DNA of 64,000 nucleotides. It comes from Mesorhizobium sp. WSM3626. GTDB taxonomy: Bacteria; Pseudomonadota; Alphaproteobacteria; Rhizobiales; Rhizobiaceae. Location: the NCBI RefSeq assembly GCF_000513935.1, contig NZ_AZUY01000019.1:50490-114489 (forward strand), written 5' to 3'. Of the stretch, positions 1 to 8,529 are shown in pieces (position 1 is the first letter of the stretch; each line of letters starts with the position of its first letter). The notes under the pieces were generated by a model. That model was not told the origin of the DNA and searched no databases. It saw nothing but the letters and a program-made list of their open reading frames with translations. Both the position numbers and the translations under genes were made by a program.

Positions 1-287
1 CGGTCTCAGCAAGGGACGCGGTTCTGCTTGCCACATTCGGCGCGTCCTTCGCGCTGGCTTCCATCCTGTGGACGGAAGGCTCGCGGCTTATCCCGGCGCC
101 TGAATCCGGCCTGCTCGGCTCGGCGGAAGTGCCGTTCGCGATCTTGTTTGCATTTCTGTTCCTGGCCGAAATACCGCCGGTGGCCAGCATGGTCGGCGGC
201 GCGATCGTGCTCTGCGCGGTCTTTGCCCACGCCGGCCGCGACTGGCTGATGGCACGCTCCCGGCAAGCGCCGTCAAATATTTCTTAA
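1..287 (+). CDS. EamA/DMT-family transporter, C-terminal part (5' end outside window)
   Basis: Reading frame 3 is open from the window edge to a TAA at 285-287 and encodes about 94 residues. Two hydrophobic stretches are visible (LLATFGASFALASILW and the region around VPFAILFAFLFLAEIPP). They are followed by a short basic tail. The pattern 'AEVPFAILFAFLFLAE.PP....VGGAIVL' is typical of the last repeat of EamA-family drug/metabolite exporters in the inner membrane. The substrate cannot be told. Two near-identical terminators follow. The start lies off the left edge. Confidence 0.75.
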   Translation, partial: VSARDAVLLATFGASFALASILWTEGSRLIPAPESGLLGSAEVPFAILFAFLFLAEIPPVASMVGGAIVLCAVFAHAGRDWLMARSRQAPSNIS

Positions 288-337
288 AAAATGTCGGAAG
301 TCACGGAACCATCACCGTGCTCGGACATTATTGCTGC

Positions 338-379
338 GACGGGCCACCCCCCAAGTCCCCCCAAACCCCTCGGCCCGTC
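338..379. other. Inverted repeat with C-rich/G-rich loop
   Basis: GACGGGCC (338-345) and GGCCCGTC (372-379) are perfect complements. They enclose a 26-nt loop that is almost all pyrimidine on the + strand, so the minus strand has three runs of four to six G. It sits between the convergent ends of the transporter and the LysR gene, just before the twin terminators. It may add to termination or simply be a structured spacer. Confidence 0.4.
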
Positions 380-387
380 TCACTCCC

Positions 388-418
388 AAGCCGACCGCAA
401 GGTCGGCTTTTTCTTTGC
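388..418 (+). terminator. Rho-independent terminator, copy 1
   Basis: AAGCCGACC (388-396), a GCAA tetraloop and GGTCGGCTT (401-409) form a 9-bp stem followed by TTTTCTTT. It lies downstream of the EamA transporter. The A-rich left flank is weak, so it is mainly a + strand terminator. Confidence 0.8.
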
Positions 419-430
419 AATAGACCCGGC

Positions 431-457
431 CCGACCGCAAGGTCGGCTTTCCTTTGC
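431..457 (+). terminator. Rho-independent terminator, copy 2 (near-duplicate of copy 1)
   Basis: CCGACC-GCAA-GGTCGG (431-446) is followed by CTTTCCTTTG. The stem, loop and T-rich tail repeat the previous terminator 40 nt downstream, so this looks like a local duplication giving tandem termination. Confidence 0.65.
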
Positions 458-493
458 GCAGAGGGCTGATGTGGAAATGTGGCCTCGTTGAAT

Positions 494-1357
494 TCAACCA
501 GGCGATTCGGAGAGAGCTAGGTTGGCACCCAGCAACGCCGCCAGATCGCTCGCGGACGCATCGGCGCCGGCGCGCAGCCGGATCGCGAACTCAGCCATCG
601 GCACCTGCGGCAGGCCAAGCTCGCGCGGTGCTTCGACAATGCCGGAATGGGCAAAGCGCGATGTTCGCAAGGTCAGCGCCACGCCGGCATTCACCGCGGT
701 ACGCAGGCCGGCCAGGCTGGCGCTGCCGGCAGCGATGCGGTAGCGGCGGCCGGCGGCATCGAGCGCGGCGAGTGCCGCCTCGCGAAACCCGCAATAGGGA
801 TCAAGCAGCGCCAGCGGCAATTCTTCCTGCCGCGAGGCCAGCCCCTTGCTCGAACACAGCCATATCATCGGCTCACGCAGGACCCCGACCTCGTCCGGTG
901 CCGCCGTCTGGCGCATGACGATCGCCAGATCGAGGCTGCCGGCCTGCAGCGCCTGCGCCAGTTCGAGGGAGCGGCCGACACGCAGTTCGATCCTGACGCG
1001 CGGATGGCTGGAGGCGAAGGCACGCAGCAGGTCCGGCAGGCCGCTATCGGCGAAATCCTGTGTCGTGCCGATGGCGACGCGCCCGGCAGCACGTGCGCCT
1101 TTCAGCGCCAGCCACGCCTCGCGATGCACAGCGAGAATGCGCCTGGCATGGCCGACGAGGTCCTCGCCTGCCGGGGTCAGACCGCGACCTCTGCCCTGCG
1201 GCGCCAGAAGCGGCTCGCCGACAATCTCTTCCAGACGTTGCATCTGGGCCGTTACCGCGGACGGCGAGCGGCCGACATTGGCCGCCGCCTGCGCCAGCGA
1301 ACCGCTGTCGACGAACGCAAGGAAGGTTCTGAGCAGGTCGGGATCGAGCGTTTCCAT
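494..1357 (-). CDS. LysR-family transcriptional regulator
   Basis: The 287-residue protein has a winged helix-turn-helix at about residues 5-65 (LLRTFLAFVDSGSLAQAAA, then SPSAVTAQMQRLEE). An effector-binding type 2 periplasmic-binding-protein fold follows from about residue 90. Length and architecture are normal for LysR regulators. It is divergent from the tautomerase-like gene at 1470, the usual arrangement in which a LysR protein controls its neighbour and itself. A palindrome at 1360-1374 lies right at its start codon, which fits autorepression. The inducer is unknown. Confidence 0.9.
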   Translation of the reverse strand: METLDPDLLRTFLAFVDSGSLAQAAANVGRSPSAVTAQMQRLEEIVGEPLLAPQGRGRGLTPAGEDLVGHARRILAVHREAWLALKGARAAGRVAIGTTQDFADSGLPDLLRAFASSHPRVRIELRVGRSLELAQALQAGSLDLAIVMRQTAAPDEVGVLREPMIWLCSSKGLASRQEELPLALLDPYCGFREAALAALDAAGRRYRIAAGSASLAGLRTAVNAGVALTLRTSRFAHSGIVEAPRELGLPQVPMAEFAIRLRAGADASASDLAALLGANLALSESPG

Positions 1358-1359
1358 AA

Positions 1360-1374
1360 TTCGATATTATCGAA
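1360..1374. promoter_or_regulatory. Probable LysR operator
   Basis: TTCGATA-T-TATCGAA is a perfect 7-bp inverted repeat, 2 nt upstream of the LysR start codon, in the AT-rich divergent region between the regulator and the tautomerase gene. It contains a T-N11-A arrangement as in LysR boxes. Confidence 0.55.
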
Positions 1375-1469
1375 TCTTCAGTTGAAAACAATTCGATTTT
1401 TTTGATCCTAGAATGATGGCACGGTCTCTCCAACGGCGACCGACGCCGGTCAAACAAAGGAGAAGAAAA

Positions 1470-1877
1470 ATGCCCATCATCAATGTCAGCGTCACCGGCA
1501 AGCCAGACGCCACCCTGTCCGCCGAGATCGCCAGGGAAATAACCGAAATCACCGCCGCGCATCTGCGCAAGGACCCGACGATCACCGCAGTGGCCGTATC
1601 CTATCTCGATCCGCAGCACTGGTTCGCCGGCGGCAAGTCGCTCGCCGAGCACGGCACCAACACGTTCTGGCTCGACATCAAGGTGGTCGACGGCACCAAT
1701 ACCAAGCTCGAACTGGAAGCGTATCTCAAGGCGATCTTCGACGCCTTTGGCCGCCTGCTGGGCGGCTTGCACCAGGAAAGCTATGCTTTCGTGCACGAGG
1801 TTCCGGCAGCCGCCTACGGCTATGGCGGCAAGACGCAGGAGTTCCGTTTCATCAGCGGACGGCTGAAGGCGGCGTGA
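1470..1877 (+). CDS. 4-oxalocrotonate tautomerase-like protein
   Basis: The 135-residue protein starts Met-Pro-Ile-Ile-Asn-Val. In the tautomerase superfamily Pro-1, exposed after Met removal, is the catalytic base. The start at 1470 is chosen because AAAGGAGAAG lies 5 nt upstream and because Pro must be residue 2; an in-frame upstream extension to 1413 would bury the proline. The length is about twice the 62-residue 4-OT subunit, so it is one of the longer members (cis-CaaD or MSAD-like size, or a stress-related homologue). The substrate is unknown. It is divergent from, and probably controlled by, the LysR gene. Confidence 0.75.
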   Translation: MPIINVSVTGKPDATLSAEIAREITEITAAHLRKDPTITAVAVSYLDPQHWFAGGKSLAEHGTNTFWLDIKVVDGTNTKLELEAYLKAIFDAFGRLLGGLHQESYAFVHEVPAAAYGYGGKTQEFRFISGRLKAA

Positions 1878-1980
1878 GGGCGCCCCTTCCGCATTGACCT
1901 TGCCCCGACTTCCGCTAGGCTCTGCTCCCGAAGCGGCCGTGCAAGAGCCGCAATGACAAAATCGTTGGGAGAGACGCGGC

Positions 1981-4203
1981 ATGATCCTGACACTGGCGCT
2001 GCTTGCGGGTCTGGTTGTGGCCTGGCTGCTGATCGGCGTGATGGAGAAATTCCGCCTCGGCCTGCGCTTCACCCAGGCGCTGCTCTACGTGCCGTTCAAG
2101 CTCGCCTACCGGATCAGCGACAATCGCATCAGGCTCGCCCGCAGGGCGCAGGTGCCGGTCATCTATGTCATCTCGCACCAGTCGCGCTTCGAGCCGGCGC
2201 TGATGCTGTCGCTACTGCCCGACGACACGCTGCATATACTCGACGAGGTTTCGGCGCGCTCGCCATGGCTCGAGCCCTGGCGCGAACTCGGCCGCACCAT
2301 TGCCTTCAACGCCGAACATGTCTTCGTCAGCCGCCGGCTGGTACGCGTGCTGAAGGGCAAGGGCCGGCTGGCCGTCTATCTGCCGGACGCGGTCGAGCCC
2401 GACGTCAAGACGTTTCGGCTGTTTCGCGCCGTCACCCGCATCGCCATGCAGGCCGACGCCCGCATCGTGCCGATCTTCGTCGCTGGCGCACGCAACCTGC
2501 CGGTCTCGCTGACGCCTAAGGACAAGGCACCCCGTCACTGGTTCCCACGGCTGTCGATCAGTGTTCTGGAGCCGATGACGATCGCCGAACTGGTGGCGCG
2601 CAATCCGGACCAGGCCTCGAACACCAATGCGCTGTTCGACCGGGTTGCCGAAGCCCGGCTTTTCGGCACCGACCTCGACCGAGGCCTGTTCCTGGCCATG
2701 CGCGATGCCGCTGATCGTGTCGGCGCCTCGCACACCATCATCGAAGATGTCATCTCTGGGGCCCTGAGCTACCGCAACATGTTCATCGGCGCCCGAGTTC
2801 TGGGCAGACGCTTCGAGGCGGTGACGGCGCCGGGAGAGGCTGTTGGACTGATGCTGCCCAATGCCAACGGTGTCGTATTGTCGTTCGTCGGCCTTCTCTC
2901 GGCCAGCCGGGTGGCGGCGATGATCAATTACACGGCCGGGCCGGCAAGCGTCACCGCGGCGGTGCGCACGGCCGTCATCCGCACCGTTGTCTCTTCGCGC
3001 GCCTTCGTAGAGAAGGCCGATCTCGCCGATATCGTCGCCGCGGTCGAAAAGGGCGGCGCCAGGCTGCTGTGGCTGGAAGATGTACGCCAAAGCGTCACCG
3101 CGCTGGACAAGGTTGCAGCCGCCTTGCTGTGGCGCCTGCCGCTGCAGCGACAGGATGCGGCCAAGCCGGGCGTGATCCTGTTCACCTCGGGTTCGGAAGG
3201 CACGCCGAAGGCGGTCGTCCTGTCGCAGAAGAACCTTTTCGCCAATGCCATGCAGGCCGAGGCGCGCATCACCATCTCGCCGGCGGACATCCTGCTCAAC
3301 GTGCTGCCGGTGTTCCATTCGTTCGGCCTGACGGGCGGCACCATCCTGCCGCTGGTCACAGGGGTGAAGCTGTTCCTCTATCCATCGCCTCTCCACTACA
3401 AGATCATCCCCGAGATTGCGCGCAAGGTGAAACCGACCATCATGTTCGGCACCGATACGTTCCTCGCCAACTATGCCCGCACCGCCAAGGACGGAGATTT
3501 TTCCAGCCTGCGCTTCGTCGTCGCCGGCGCCGAGGCGGTGAAGCAGGATACCCGCCGCGTCTATCGCGAGCGCTTCCAGGCCGAGATCATCGAAGGTTTC
3601 GGGCTGACCGAGGCGGCGCCCGTGGTTGCCGTCAACACCGCGATCCACGGCCGCGACGGCACGGTCGGGCGGCTGCTGCCGGCCATGCGCATGAAGCTGG
3701 AGCCGGTCGAAGGCATCGATGATGCCGGCCAGTTGTGGCTCGACGGGCCGAACATGATGATGGGCTACATGACCGCAGACCGACCCGGCGAGCTACAGCC
3801 GCTGACCGGCTGGCACGACACCGGCGACATCGTTGCCGTCGACCGCGAAGGCTTCATCACCATTCGCGGCCGCGCCAAGCGCTTCGCCAAGATCGCCGGC
3901 GAGATGGTGTCGCTGGGCGCGGTCGAGATGCTGGTGCAGTCGCTTTGGCCGGAAGAACGCCATGCGGCGGTAGCGGTGCCGGACAAGAGGCGCGGCGAGC
4001 GCATCGTGCTGGTCACCACCGCAGACGAGGCAAGCGCCGAGGAGCTGCGACAGTTCGGCAAAAAGGCTGGAGCGGCCGAACTGATGGTGCCAAACGACAT
4101 CGTCAAGGTCGAAGAAATCCCGGTCCTCGGTTCGGGCAAGACCGATTATGTATCGACCAGGAAGCTGGCGATCGACCGGCTGGGGCTTGGGGTGGCGGCT
4201 TAG
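1981..4203 (+). CDS. Acyltransferase / AMP-dependent acyl ligase fusion (Aas-like)
   Basis: The protein has 740 residues. The N-terminus is a membrane anchor (residues 1-20). A PlsC-like acyltransferase region follows at about 55-220, then an acyl-adenylate ligase domain from about 240 to the end. The ligase P-loop-like motif (LFTSGSEGTPK) is near residue 400, with EGFGLTEAAPV and TGWHDTGD further on. This is the layout of 2-acyl-glycerophosphoethanolamine acyltransferase/acyl-ACP synthetase (Aas), which re-acylates lysophospholipids at the inner membrane. The acyltransferase motif reads H66-QSRF-E71, that is HX4E rather than the usual HX4D. GGGAGAG upstream supports the start. Confidence 0.8.
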   Translation: MILTLALLAGLVVAWLLIGVMEKFRLGLRFTQALLYVPFKLAYRISDNRIRLARRAQVPVIYVISHQSRFEPALMLSLLPDDTLHILDEVSARSPWLEPWRELGRTIAFNAEHVFVSRRLVRVLKGKGRLAVYLPDAVEPDVKTFRLFRAVTRIAMQADARIVPIFVAGARNLPVSLTPKDKAPRHWFPRLSISVLEPMTIAELVARNPDQASNTNALFDRVAEARLFGTDLDRGLFLAMRDAADRVGASHTIIEDVISGALSYRNMFIGARVLGRRFEAVTAPGEAVGLMLPNANGVVLSFVGLLSASRVAAMINYTAGPASVTAAVRTAVIRTVVSSRAFVEKADLADIVAAVEKGGARLLWLEDVRQSVTALDKVAAALLWRLPLQRQDAAKPGVILFTSGSEGTPKAVVLSQKNLFANAMQAEARITISPADILLNVLPVFHSFGLTGGTILPLVTGVKLFLYPSPLHYKIIPEIARKVKPTIMFGTDTFLANYARTAKDGDFSSLRFVVAGAEAVKQDTRRVYRERFQAEIIEGFGLTEAAPVVAVNTAIHGRDGTVGRLLPAMRMKLEPVEGIDDAGQLWLDGPNMMMGYMTADRPGELQPLTGWHDTGDIVAVDREGFITIRGRAKRFAKIAGEMVSLGAVEMLVQSLWPEERHAAVAVPDKRRGERIVLVTTADEASAEELRQFGKKAGAAELMVPNDIVKVEEIPVLGSGKTDYVSTRKLAIDRLGLGVAA

Positions 4204-4311
4204 AGCCGTTCAGCGTTTGATACAATCGCTGGATAAACTACTCCTTTCGAGATCGCCCGACCCAGGATTGGGCCGTCGTGCCGCAGCGATTCAGATGGAC
4301 AAATCTTAGGT

Positions 4312-4327
4312 GAGAGAGTATTCACTC
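4312..4327. promoter_or_regulatory. Probable TetR operator
   Basis: GAGAGA-GTAT-TCACTC has one mismatch from a perfect inverted repeat (the expected left arm is GAGTGA) and resembles TetR-family operators of the form GAGTGA-N4-TCACTC. It is 81 nt upstream of the NmrA-like gene, whose downstream neighbour is a TetR gene. The rest of 4204-4407 shows only a weak CAGCG/CGCTG repeat (4211-4231) that may end the upstream transcript. Confidence 0.5.
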
Positions 4328-4407
4328 CCAACGGAAAGAGACGCTGAGCATGCCTGTTTCCAGCCAGCGCGACATGACACCTCCTTTGCACGGCAAGGAG
4401 ATCCTGA

Positions 4408-5208
4408 ATGGCAAAAATCCTCGTCACCGGCGGCACCGGACATCTCGGACGCGATCTCGTGCCGGCACTAAACGCCTCCGGGCACGCCGTCAGGTTGCTG
4501 GCCAGGAAAGCCGGGCTGGACCGCTCCGTGGAATGGGCGCTCGGCGATCTCGCAACGGGCGAAGGCATCGATGAAGCCCTTGGCGGCATCGATACGGTCA
4601 TCCATGCGGCGACGCTGTCGCCGATCGCCAGGCGCGGTATGCGGCCGATCGATTTCTTCTCCAGTCCGTCGGATGTCGACGTCGAGGGCACGCGGCGGCT
4701 GCTTGCCGCATCGCAACGCGCCGATGTCTCGCATTTCATTTTTGTGTCGATCGTCGGCCTCGACTTCAGCACCCTGCCCTATAGCCGCGTGAAGCTGGCC
4801 GGCGAGCAGCTCGTGCGGACGTCGCCACTTTCATGGTCGGTCATCCGCGCGACGCCATTCTTTTACCTTCTGGCGCAGATGCTGGCCGGGCTGCGATGGC
4901 TGCCGGTCTGGCCGCTGCCGGCCTCGCCATCAAATCCCGTCGATACGCGCGACGTCGCCCGCAGTCTGGCCCAGGCTGTCAGCGATGGGGAACGCGGCGT
5001 CCGCCCGCAGATCGGCGGACCCGAGGTGATGCCGTTCTCGACATTCGCTCGACAGTACCGCGATGCGCTCGGGCTACGACGTCTCATTCTGCCGTTGCCA
5101 GTCAGTCGAAAGATAAGCCTTGCCCTCGGTTTGGTCGAAACCAGCGAGCGGCTGGGAGAAAGAACATGGACGGCATGGCTTTCCGAGCAGGGTGGAAGCG
5201 TGCGGTGA
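4408..5208 (+). CDS. NAD(P)-binding NmrA/SDR-like oxidoreductase
   Basis: The 266-residue protein begins with a Rossmann nucleotide-binding motif (ILVTGGTGHLGRDL, TGGxGxxG). It lacks a clear catalytic YxxxK in the classical place, although YSRVKLAGE near residue 130 could play that role. This fits the atypical/extended SDR group (NmrA, complex I assembly-like), which senses or reduces with NAD(P)H. AAGGAGA lies 5 nt before the ATG. A TetR gene follows after 78 nt in the same direction and probably represses the pair through the site at 4312. The substrate is unknown. Confidence 0.75.
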   Translation: MAKILVTGGTGHLGRDLVPALNASGHAVRLLARKAGLDRSVEWALGDLATGEGIDEALGGIDTVIHAATLSPIARRGMRPIDFFSSPSDVDVEGTRRLLAASQRADVSHFIFVSIVGLDFSTLPYSRVKLAGEQLVRTSPLSWSVIRATPFFYLLAQMLAGLRWLPVWPLPASPSNPVDTRDVARSLAQAVSDGERGVRPQIGGPEVMPFSTFARQYRDALGLRRLILPLPVSRKISLALGLVETSERLGERTWTAWLSEQGGSVR

Positions 5209-5286
5209 GTGATCCCTGATTTCGCACGGGGATGGCATTGTCGAGCGCTAACCCCCGCCGCCAGGATCGGGTGAACAGGAATAGCC

Positions 5287-5880
5287 ATGAAGCCGTCATC
5301 CGCAGGACGCGAGCGCATTCTACGCGAAGCCATCCGCCTGTTCGCCGAGCGCGGCTATGACCGGACCAGCGTTCCCGAAATTCAGGAGGCCGCCGGCCTG
5401 TCGCGTGGCTCGGGTGCGCTCTACAAGCACTTTCCCTCGAAGGAAGCGCTGCTTGCCGCGGCTATCGACCGGTTTGTTGGAACGGCACGGGAGGGACGGG
5501 CCGAGCTTGGCGAACAGGTGCTTCCTGCCGATCAGGGGGCGCGGCGGATCGTGGAGGGTATGCTGGAAAAACTCGGCGCGAATCGCGACATGCTCAGAAT
5601 CCTGTGGCGCGATCTCGAGCACTTCCCGGAATTGAAAGCCTCGGCGCGTGGCGAGATCATGCAAAGCACATACCACGCAGTCGCCGAATGGCTGCGGGAG
5701 CGCCAGCGCCAAGGCGAACTGCGCCCCCATGACAGCGACGCGGTCGCCGCCGTCATCGTCGGCAGCGTCGCCATGTTCCGCGTCTTCGAAGCGATCTGGA
5801 CCGAGCGCTCGATCGAGGTCAGCGACGAACGCTTCGCGTCCGCCTGGACCGATTTGCTGATCCGGGGCCTGCGGCCCTAA
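5287..5880 (+). CDS. TetR/AcrR-family transcriptional regulator
   Basis: The protein has 197 residues. The N-terminal helix-turn-helix (RERILREAIRLFAERGYDRTSVPEIQEAAGLS...LYKHFPSKEALL) is classic TetR. The ligand-binding C-terminal domain is unassigned. It is co-directional with the NmrA-like gene and probably senses a small molecule handled by it. Its stop codon overlaps the end of the convergent pssA gene by 4 bp. Confidence 0.9.
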   Translation: MKPSSAGRERILREAIRLFAERGYDRTSVPEIQEAAGLSRGSGALYKHFPSKEALLAAAIDRFVGTAREGRAELGEQVLPADQGARRIVEGMLEKLGANRDMLRILWRDLEHFPELKASARGEIMQSTYHAVAEWLRERQRQGELRPHDSDAVAAVIVGSVAMFRVFEAIWTERSIEVSDERFASAWTDLLIRGLRP

Positions 5881-6695
5881 CCTATATCCGAAGGCGGCAC
5901 CTTCTCGCCTTCCAGCTTGGCGCGCTTGGAGTAGGCGCGCACGGAAAACGGCAGGAAGATCAGGTAGCCCGCGACCGATGCCGTCAGCGTGTACCACGGA
6001 TAGGTCATCAGCAGGAGGACGTATAGGACGACGGCGAGGATGACCGGCAGCACCCTGTCGCCAGGGATCTTGACGTTCTTGCCGGAATAAACCGGCAACC
6101 GGCTGACCAGCAGGAAGGCGACCAGGATGGTGAAGCCGGTGGCGACGAAGGCGGCCGGCCGGCTGGGCTCAACCCCAAGGCGAAGGAAATATAGGTAGAG
6201 CGGCAGCATCACCAGCACGGCACCCGCCGGCGCCGGCACACCGACGAAATATTCGGTCTGCCATATCGGGCGCTCGGCCTTCTCGTCGTCGAGCACGTTG
6301 AAACGCGCCAGCCGCAACCCACAGGCGATCGCAAACAGCAGTGCCGCTATCCAGCCCGGCGAGCCGGCACGGTCGAGCAGGAAGGCATAGAGCACCAGTG
6401 CTGGCGCGACACCGAAATTGACGATGTCGGCCAGCGAATCCATCTGCGCGCCGAATTTGGAGGTCGCCTTCAGCATCCGCGCCAAGCGGCCGTCGATGCC
6501 GTCGAGGAAAGCAGCCAGCAGCACCATCACCACCGCCGGCTCGAAACGCCCCTCGAAGCCGAAGCGGATGCCGGACAGGCCGGCGCAGATGGCAAGCACG
6601 GTGACCAGGTTGGGTAGCACCATGCGCATCGGGATCTCGCGGATGCGCGGACCGCCGCTGGCATGGGCTTCGAATTTTTTATACTGCGTGCCCAC
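5877..6695 (-). CDS. pssA: CDP-diacylglycerol-serine O-phosphatidyltransferase
   Basis: This inner-membrane enzyme joins CDP-diacylglycerol and serine to give phosphatidylserine, the precursor of phosphatidylethanolamine. The 272-residue protein carries the CDP-alcohol phosphatidyltransferase signature: DG..AR......G...D...D, seen as DGRLARMLKATSKFGAQMD and then SLAD, in the first half, followed by several hydrophobic segments. The gene starts 2 nt after the psd stop codon, so the two steps of the pathway are in one operon. The length matches rhizobial PssA. Confidence 0.93.
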   Translation of the reverse strand: MGTQYKKFEAHASGGPRIREIPMRMVLPNLVTVLAICAGLSGIRFGFEGRFEPAVVMVLLAAFLDGIDGRLARMLKATSKFGAQMDSLADIVNFGVAPALVLYAFLLDRAGSPGWIAALLFAIACGLRLARFNVLDDEKAERPIWQTEYFVGVPAPAGAVLVMLPLYLYFLRLGVEPSRPAAFVATGFTILVAFLLVSRLPVYSGKNVKIPGDRVLPVILAVVLYVLLLMTYPWYTLTASVAGYLIFLPFSVRAYSKRAKLEGEKVPPSDIG

Positions 6696-6697
6696 CG

Positions 6698-7396
6698 TCA
6701 GGAAATCCGCACGAGGGGCGTGCCGGCAACGCCGCCGAACTCGGCCAGCACGGTTTCGCCGCCGACCGCCGTCTGGCCAACGGCAACGCGCGGCGTGGCG
6801 GTCAAAGGCAGGAATACGTCGACGCGCGAGCCGAAACGGATCAGGCCGAAACGCTCGCCGGTGCCGATCGAAGCGCCGGCCTCGGTCCAGCAGACAATGC
6901 GGCGCGCCACCAGGCCGGCGATCTGGACTGCCGCCACCGTGCCGTTGGGGCTCTCGATGAGAAGGCCGTTGCGCTCGTTTTCGGTGCTCGCCTTGTCCAG
7001 TTCGGCATTGAGGAACTTTCCGGGCCGATGTTCAATCTTGGTGATGCGGCCGCGAACCGGAGAGCGGTTCACGTGGCAGGAAAAGACATTCATGAACACG
7101 GAGATGCGGGTCATCTCGACATTGCCGAGGCCAAGCTCGCGCGGTGGCACGGCCGGCCCGACCGCCGAGATGATGCCATCGGCGGGGCTCACCACCAGGC
7201 GGTCGTCGACAGGCGTGACGCGCTCGGGGTCGCGGAAGAAATAGACGCACCAGGCGGTGAGGATCAGGCCGATCCAGAACAGGATCGAGGAGAAATAGCC
7301 GAGGAAGAGCGTCGCCGCGCCAAAGGCCGCGATGAAGGGATAACCTTCGCGATGGATCGGTACGAACGCGTTCTTGACCGTGTCGACAAGGCTCAT
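6698..7396 (-). CDS. psd: Phosphatidylserine decarboxylase proenzyme
   Basis: This enzyme decarboxylates phosphatidylserine to phosphatidylethanolamine. The protein is 232 residues, the size of the short rhizobial type. It has two hydrophobic N-terminal segments (about 20-53), FFRDPERV and SPADG motifs, and the self-cleavage site Gly189-Ser190 in RFGSRV, where the serine becomes the pyruvoyl cofactor. It is first gene of the psd-pssA operon. Confidence 0.93.
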   Translation of the reverse strand: MSLVDTVKNAFVPIHREGYPFIAAFGAATLFLGYFSSILFWIGLILTAWCVYFFRDPERVTPVDDRLVVSPADGIISAVGPAVPPRELGLGNVEMTRISVFMNVFSCHVNRSPVRGRITKIEHRPGKFLNAELDKASTENERNGLLIESPNGTVAAVQIAGLVARRIVCWTEAGASIGTGERFGLIRFGSRVDVFLPLTATPRVAVGQTAVGGETVLAEFGGVAGTPLVRIS

Positions 7397-7756
7397 GGGG
7401 CGGTCCCTGTTTCAGGTCCGGCCTCAATAGCCGAAACACCCCCTGCCCGCAACGCGACAATGGGCGGCGCGGATGAACCGGCAAGGGCGGGCCGTGTCCG
7501 GATGGCCGGATGCTCCGTATCTCGTGAAGTCGAGACCGGCTTGCGGGTTGTCGATATAGCTGACACGACAAGATGCGCCTGTCGTCAGCGACGGCAATTC
7601 GGACCCGCCATCATGCGGCGCCAACGATCACGCCGATGGAGCGTTCTTCGTTAGTGAAAAGCATTAAGCCCGCTGTCGGCAAATCGCCTTCTCGCCCGTC
7701 CTTGGTGAGAAGCACCTCATCACAGGGCTGATGACGCGCAACGGAGGCTCCTGATC
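7397..7756. other. Intergenic region between psd and the SMP-30 pseudogene
   Basis: This 360-bp stretch between two divergent genes must hold both promoters. I see no convincing -35/-10 pair. An imperfect hairpin (ACGACA at 7565-7570, TGTCGT at 7580-7585, flanked by CTGA/CAG) is present. GGAGG just before 7757 is the ribosome-binding site of the SMP-30 gene. No protein or RNA gene is supported. Confidence 0.5.
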
Positions 7757-8529
7757 ATGCGAATATCATCCGGCAACAAAGCGCATATTGTCATGGAAGG
7801 TCTCGCCGTCGGCGAATCGCCGCGTTGGCATGACGGACGCCTTTGGGTCTGCAACTGGGGCACCGGCGAGATCATTGCCGTCGATGCGCACGGCAACAGC
7901 GAGGTCATGCTCAGGATTCCGGCTGTCCTGCCCTACTCCATCGACTGGCTGCCGGATGGTCGTCTGCTGGTTGTCTCAGGCCGCGAGGGCCTTCTGTTGC
8001 GGCAGGAAGCCGATGGCTCGCTCGTCACTCATGCGGATATGCGCGGCCTGTCGAAAAGCCCGTGGAACGAGATCGTCGTCGATGGGCGGGGCAACATCTA
8101 TGTCAATGGCGGCGGGCCGGCTCCGGCGGCGGGCCAGCATTTCGGCCCCGGCACCATCGTCTTGGTCACACCGGATGGAAAGGTCAGGCAGGTGGCGGAC
8201 GCTATCGCCTTCGCCAACGGCATGGCTGTGACCCCTGATAACAAGACGCTGATCATCGCCGAATCCCATGCCAACAGGCTGACCGCTTTCGACCTTGCCT
8301 CCGACGGCTCCTTGTCCAACCGATGCATCTGGGCCGATCTCGACGGATATCCCGACGGCATCTGCCTCGATGCCGAAGGGGCGGCCTGGTATGCCGACGT
8401 TCCCAACAAGCACTGCGTGCGGGTGCGCGAGCCCAGTGGCGCGGCTTCGAGCACATGACAAGCGACGCCCGCACCGGCCAGGTGCTCGGCATCGAAGCGC
8501 CGGCACCGGGCGTGGGCTGGCCCGGCTAG
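7757..8529 (+). pseudogene. SMP-30/gluconolactonase/LRE-family gene broken by internal deletion
   Basis: The intact-looking part (7757-8458, 233 residues) shows the six-bladed propeller start GESPRWHDGRLWVCNWG..., a metal-site-like NGMAVTPDNKTLIIAES, and DGYPDGICLDAEGAAWYADVPN. It then ends abruptly in a non-family tail (PSGAASST, stop at 8456-8458). The expected C-terminus (QWRGFEHMTSDARTGQVL ... APAPGVGWPG) is present one frame away and ends at 8529. About 35-45 codons of the last blades are missing at about 8425-8435, with a frame change. Family members hydrolyse sugar lactones; this copy has probably lost function. Confidence 0.75.
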
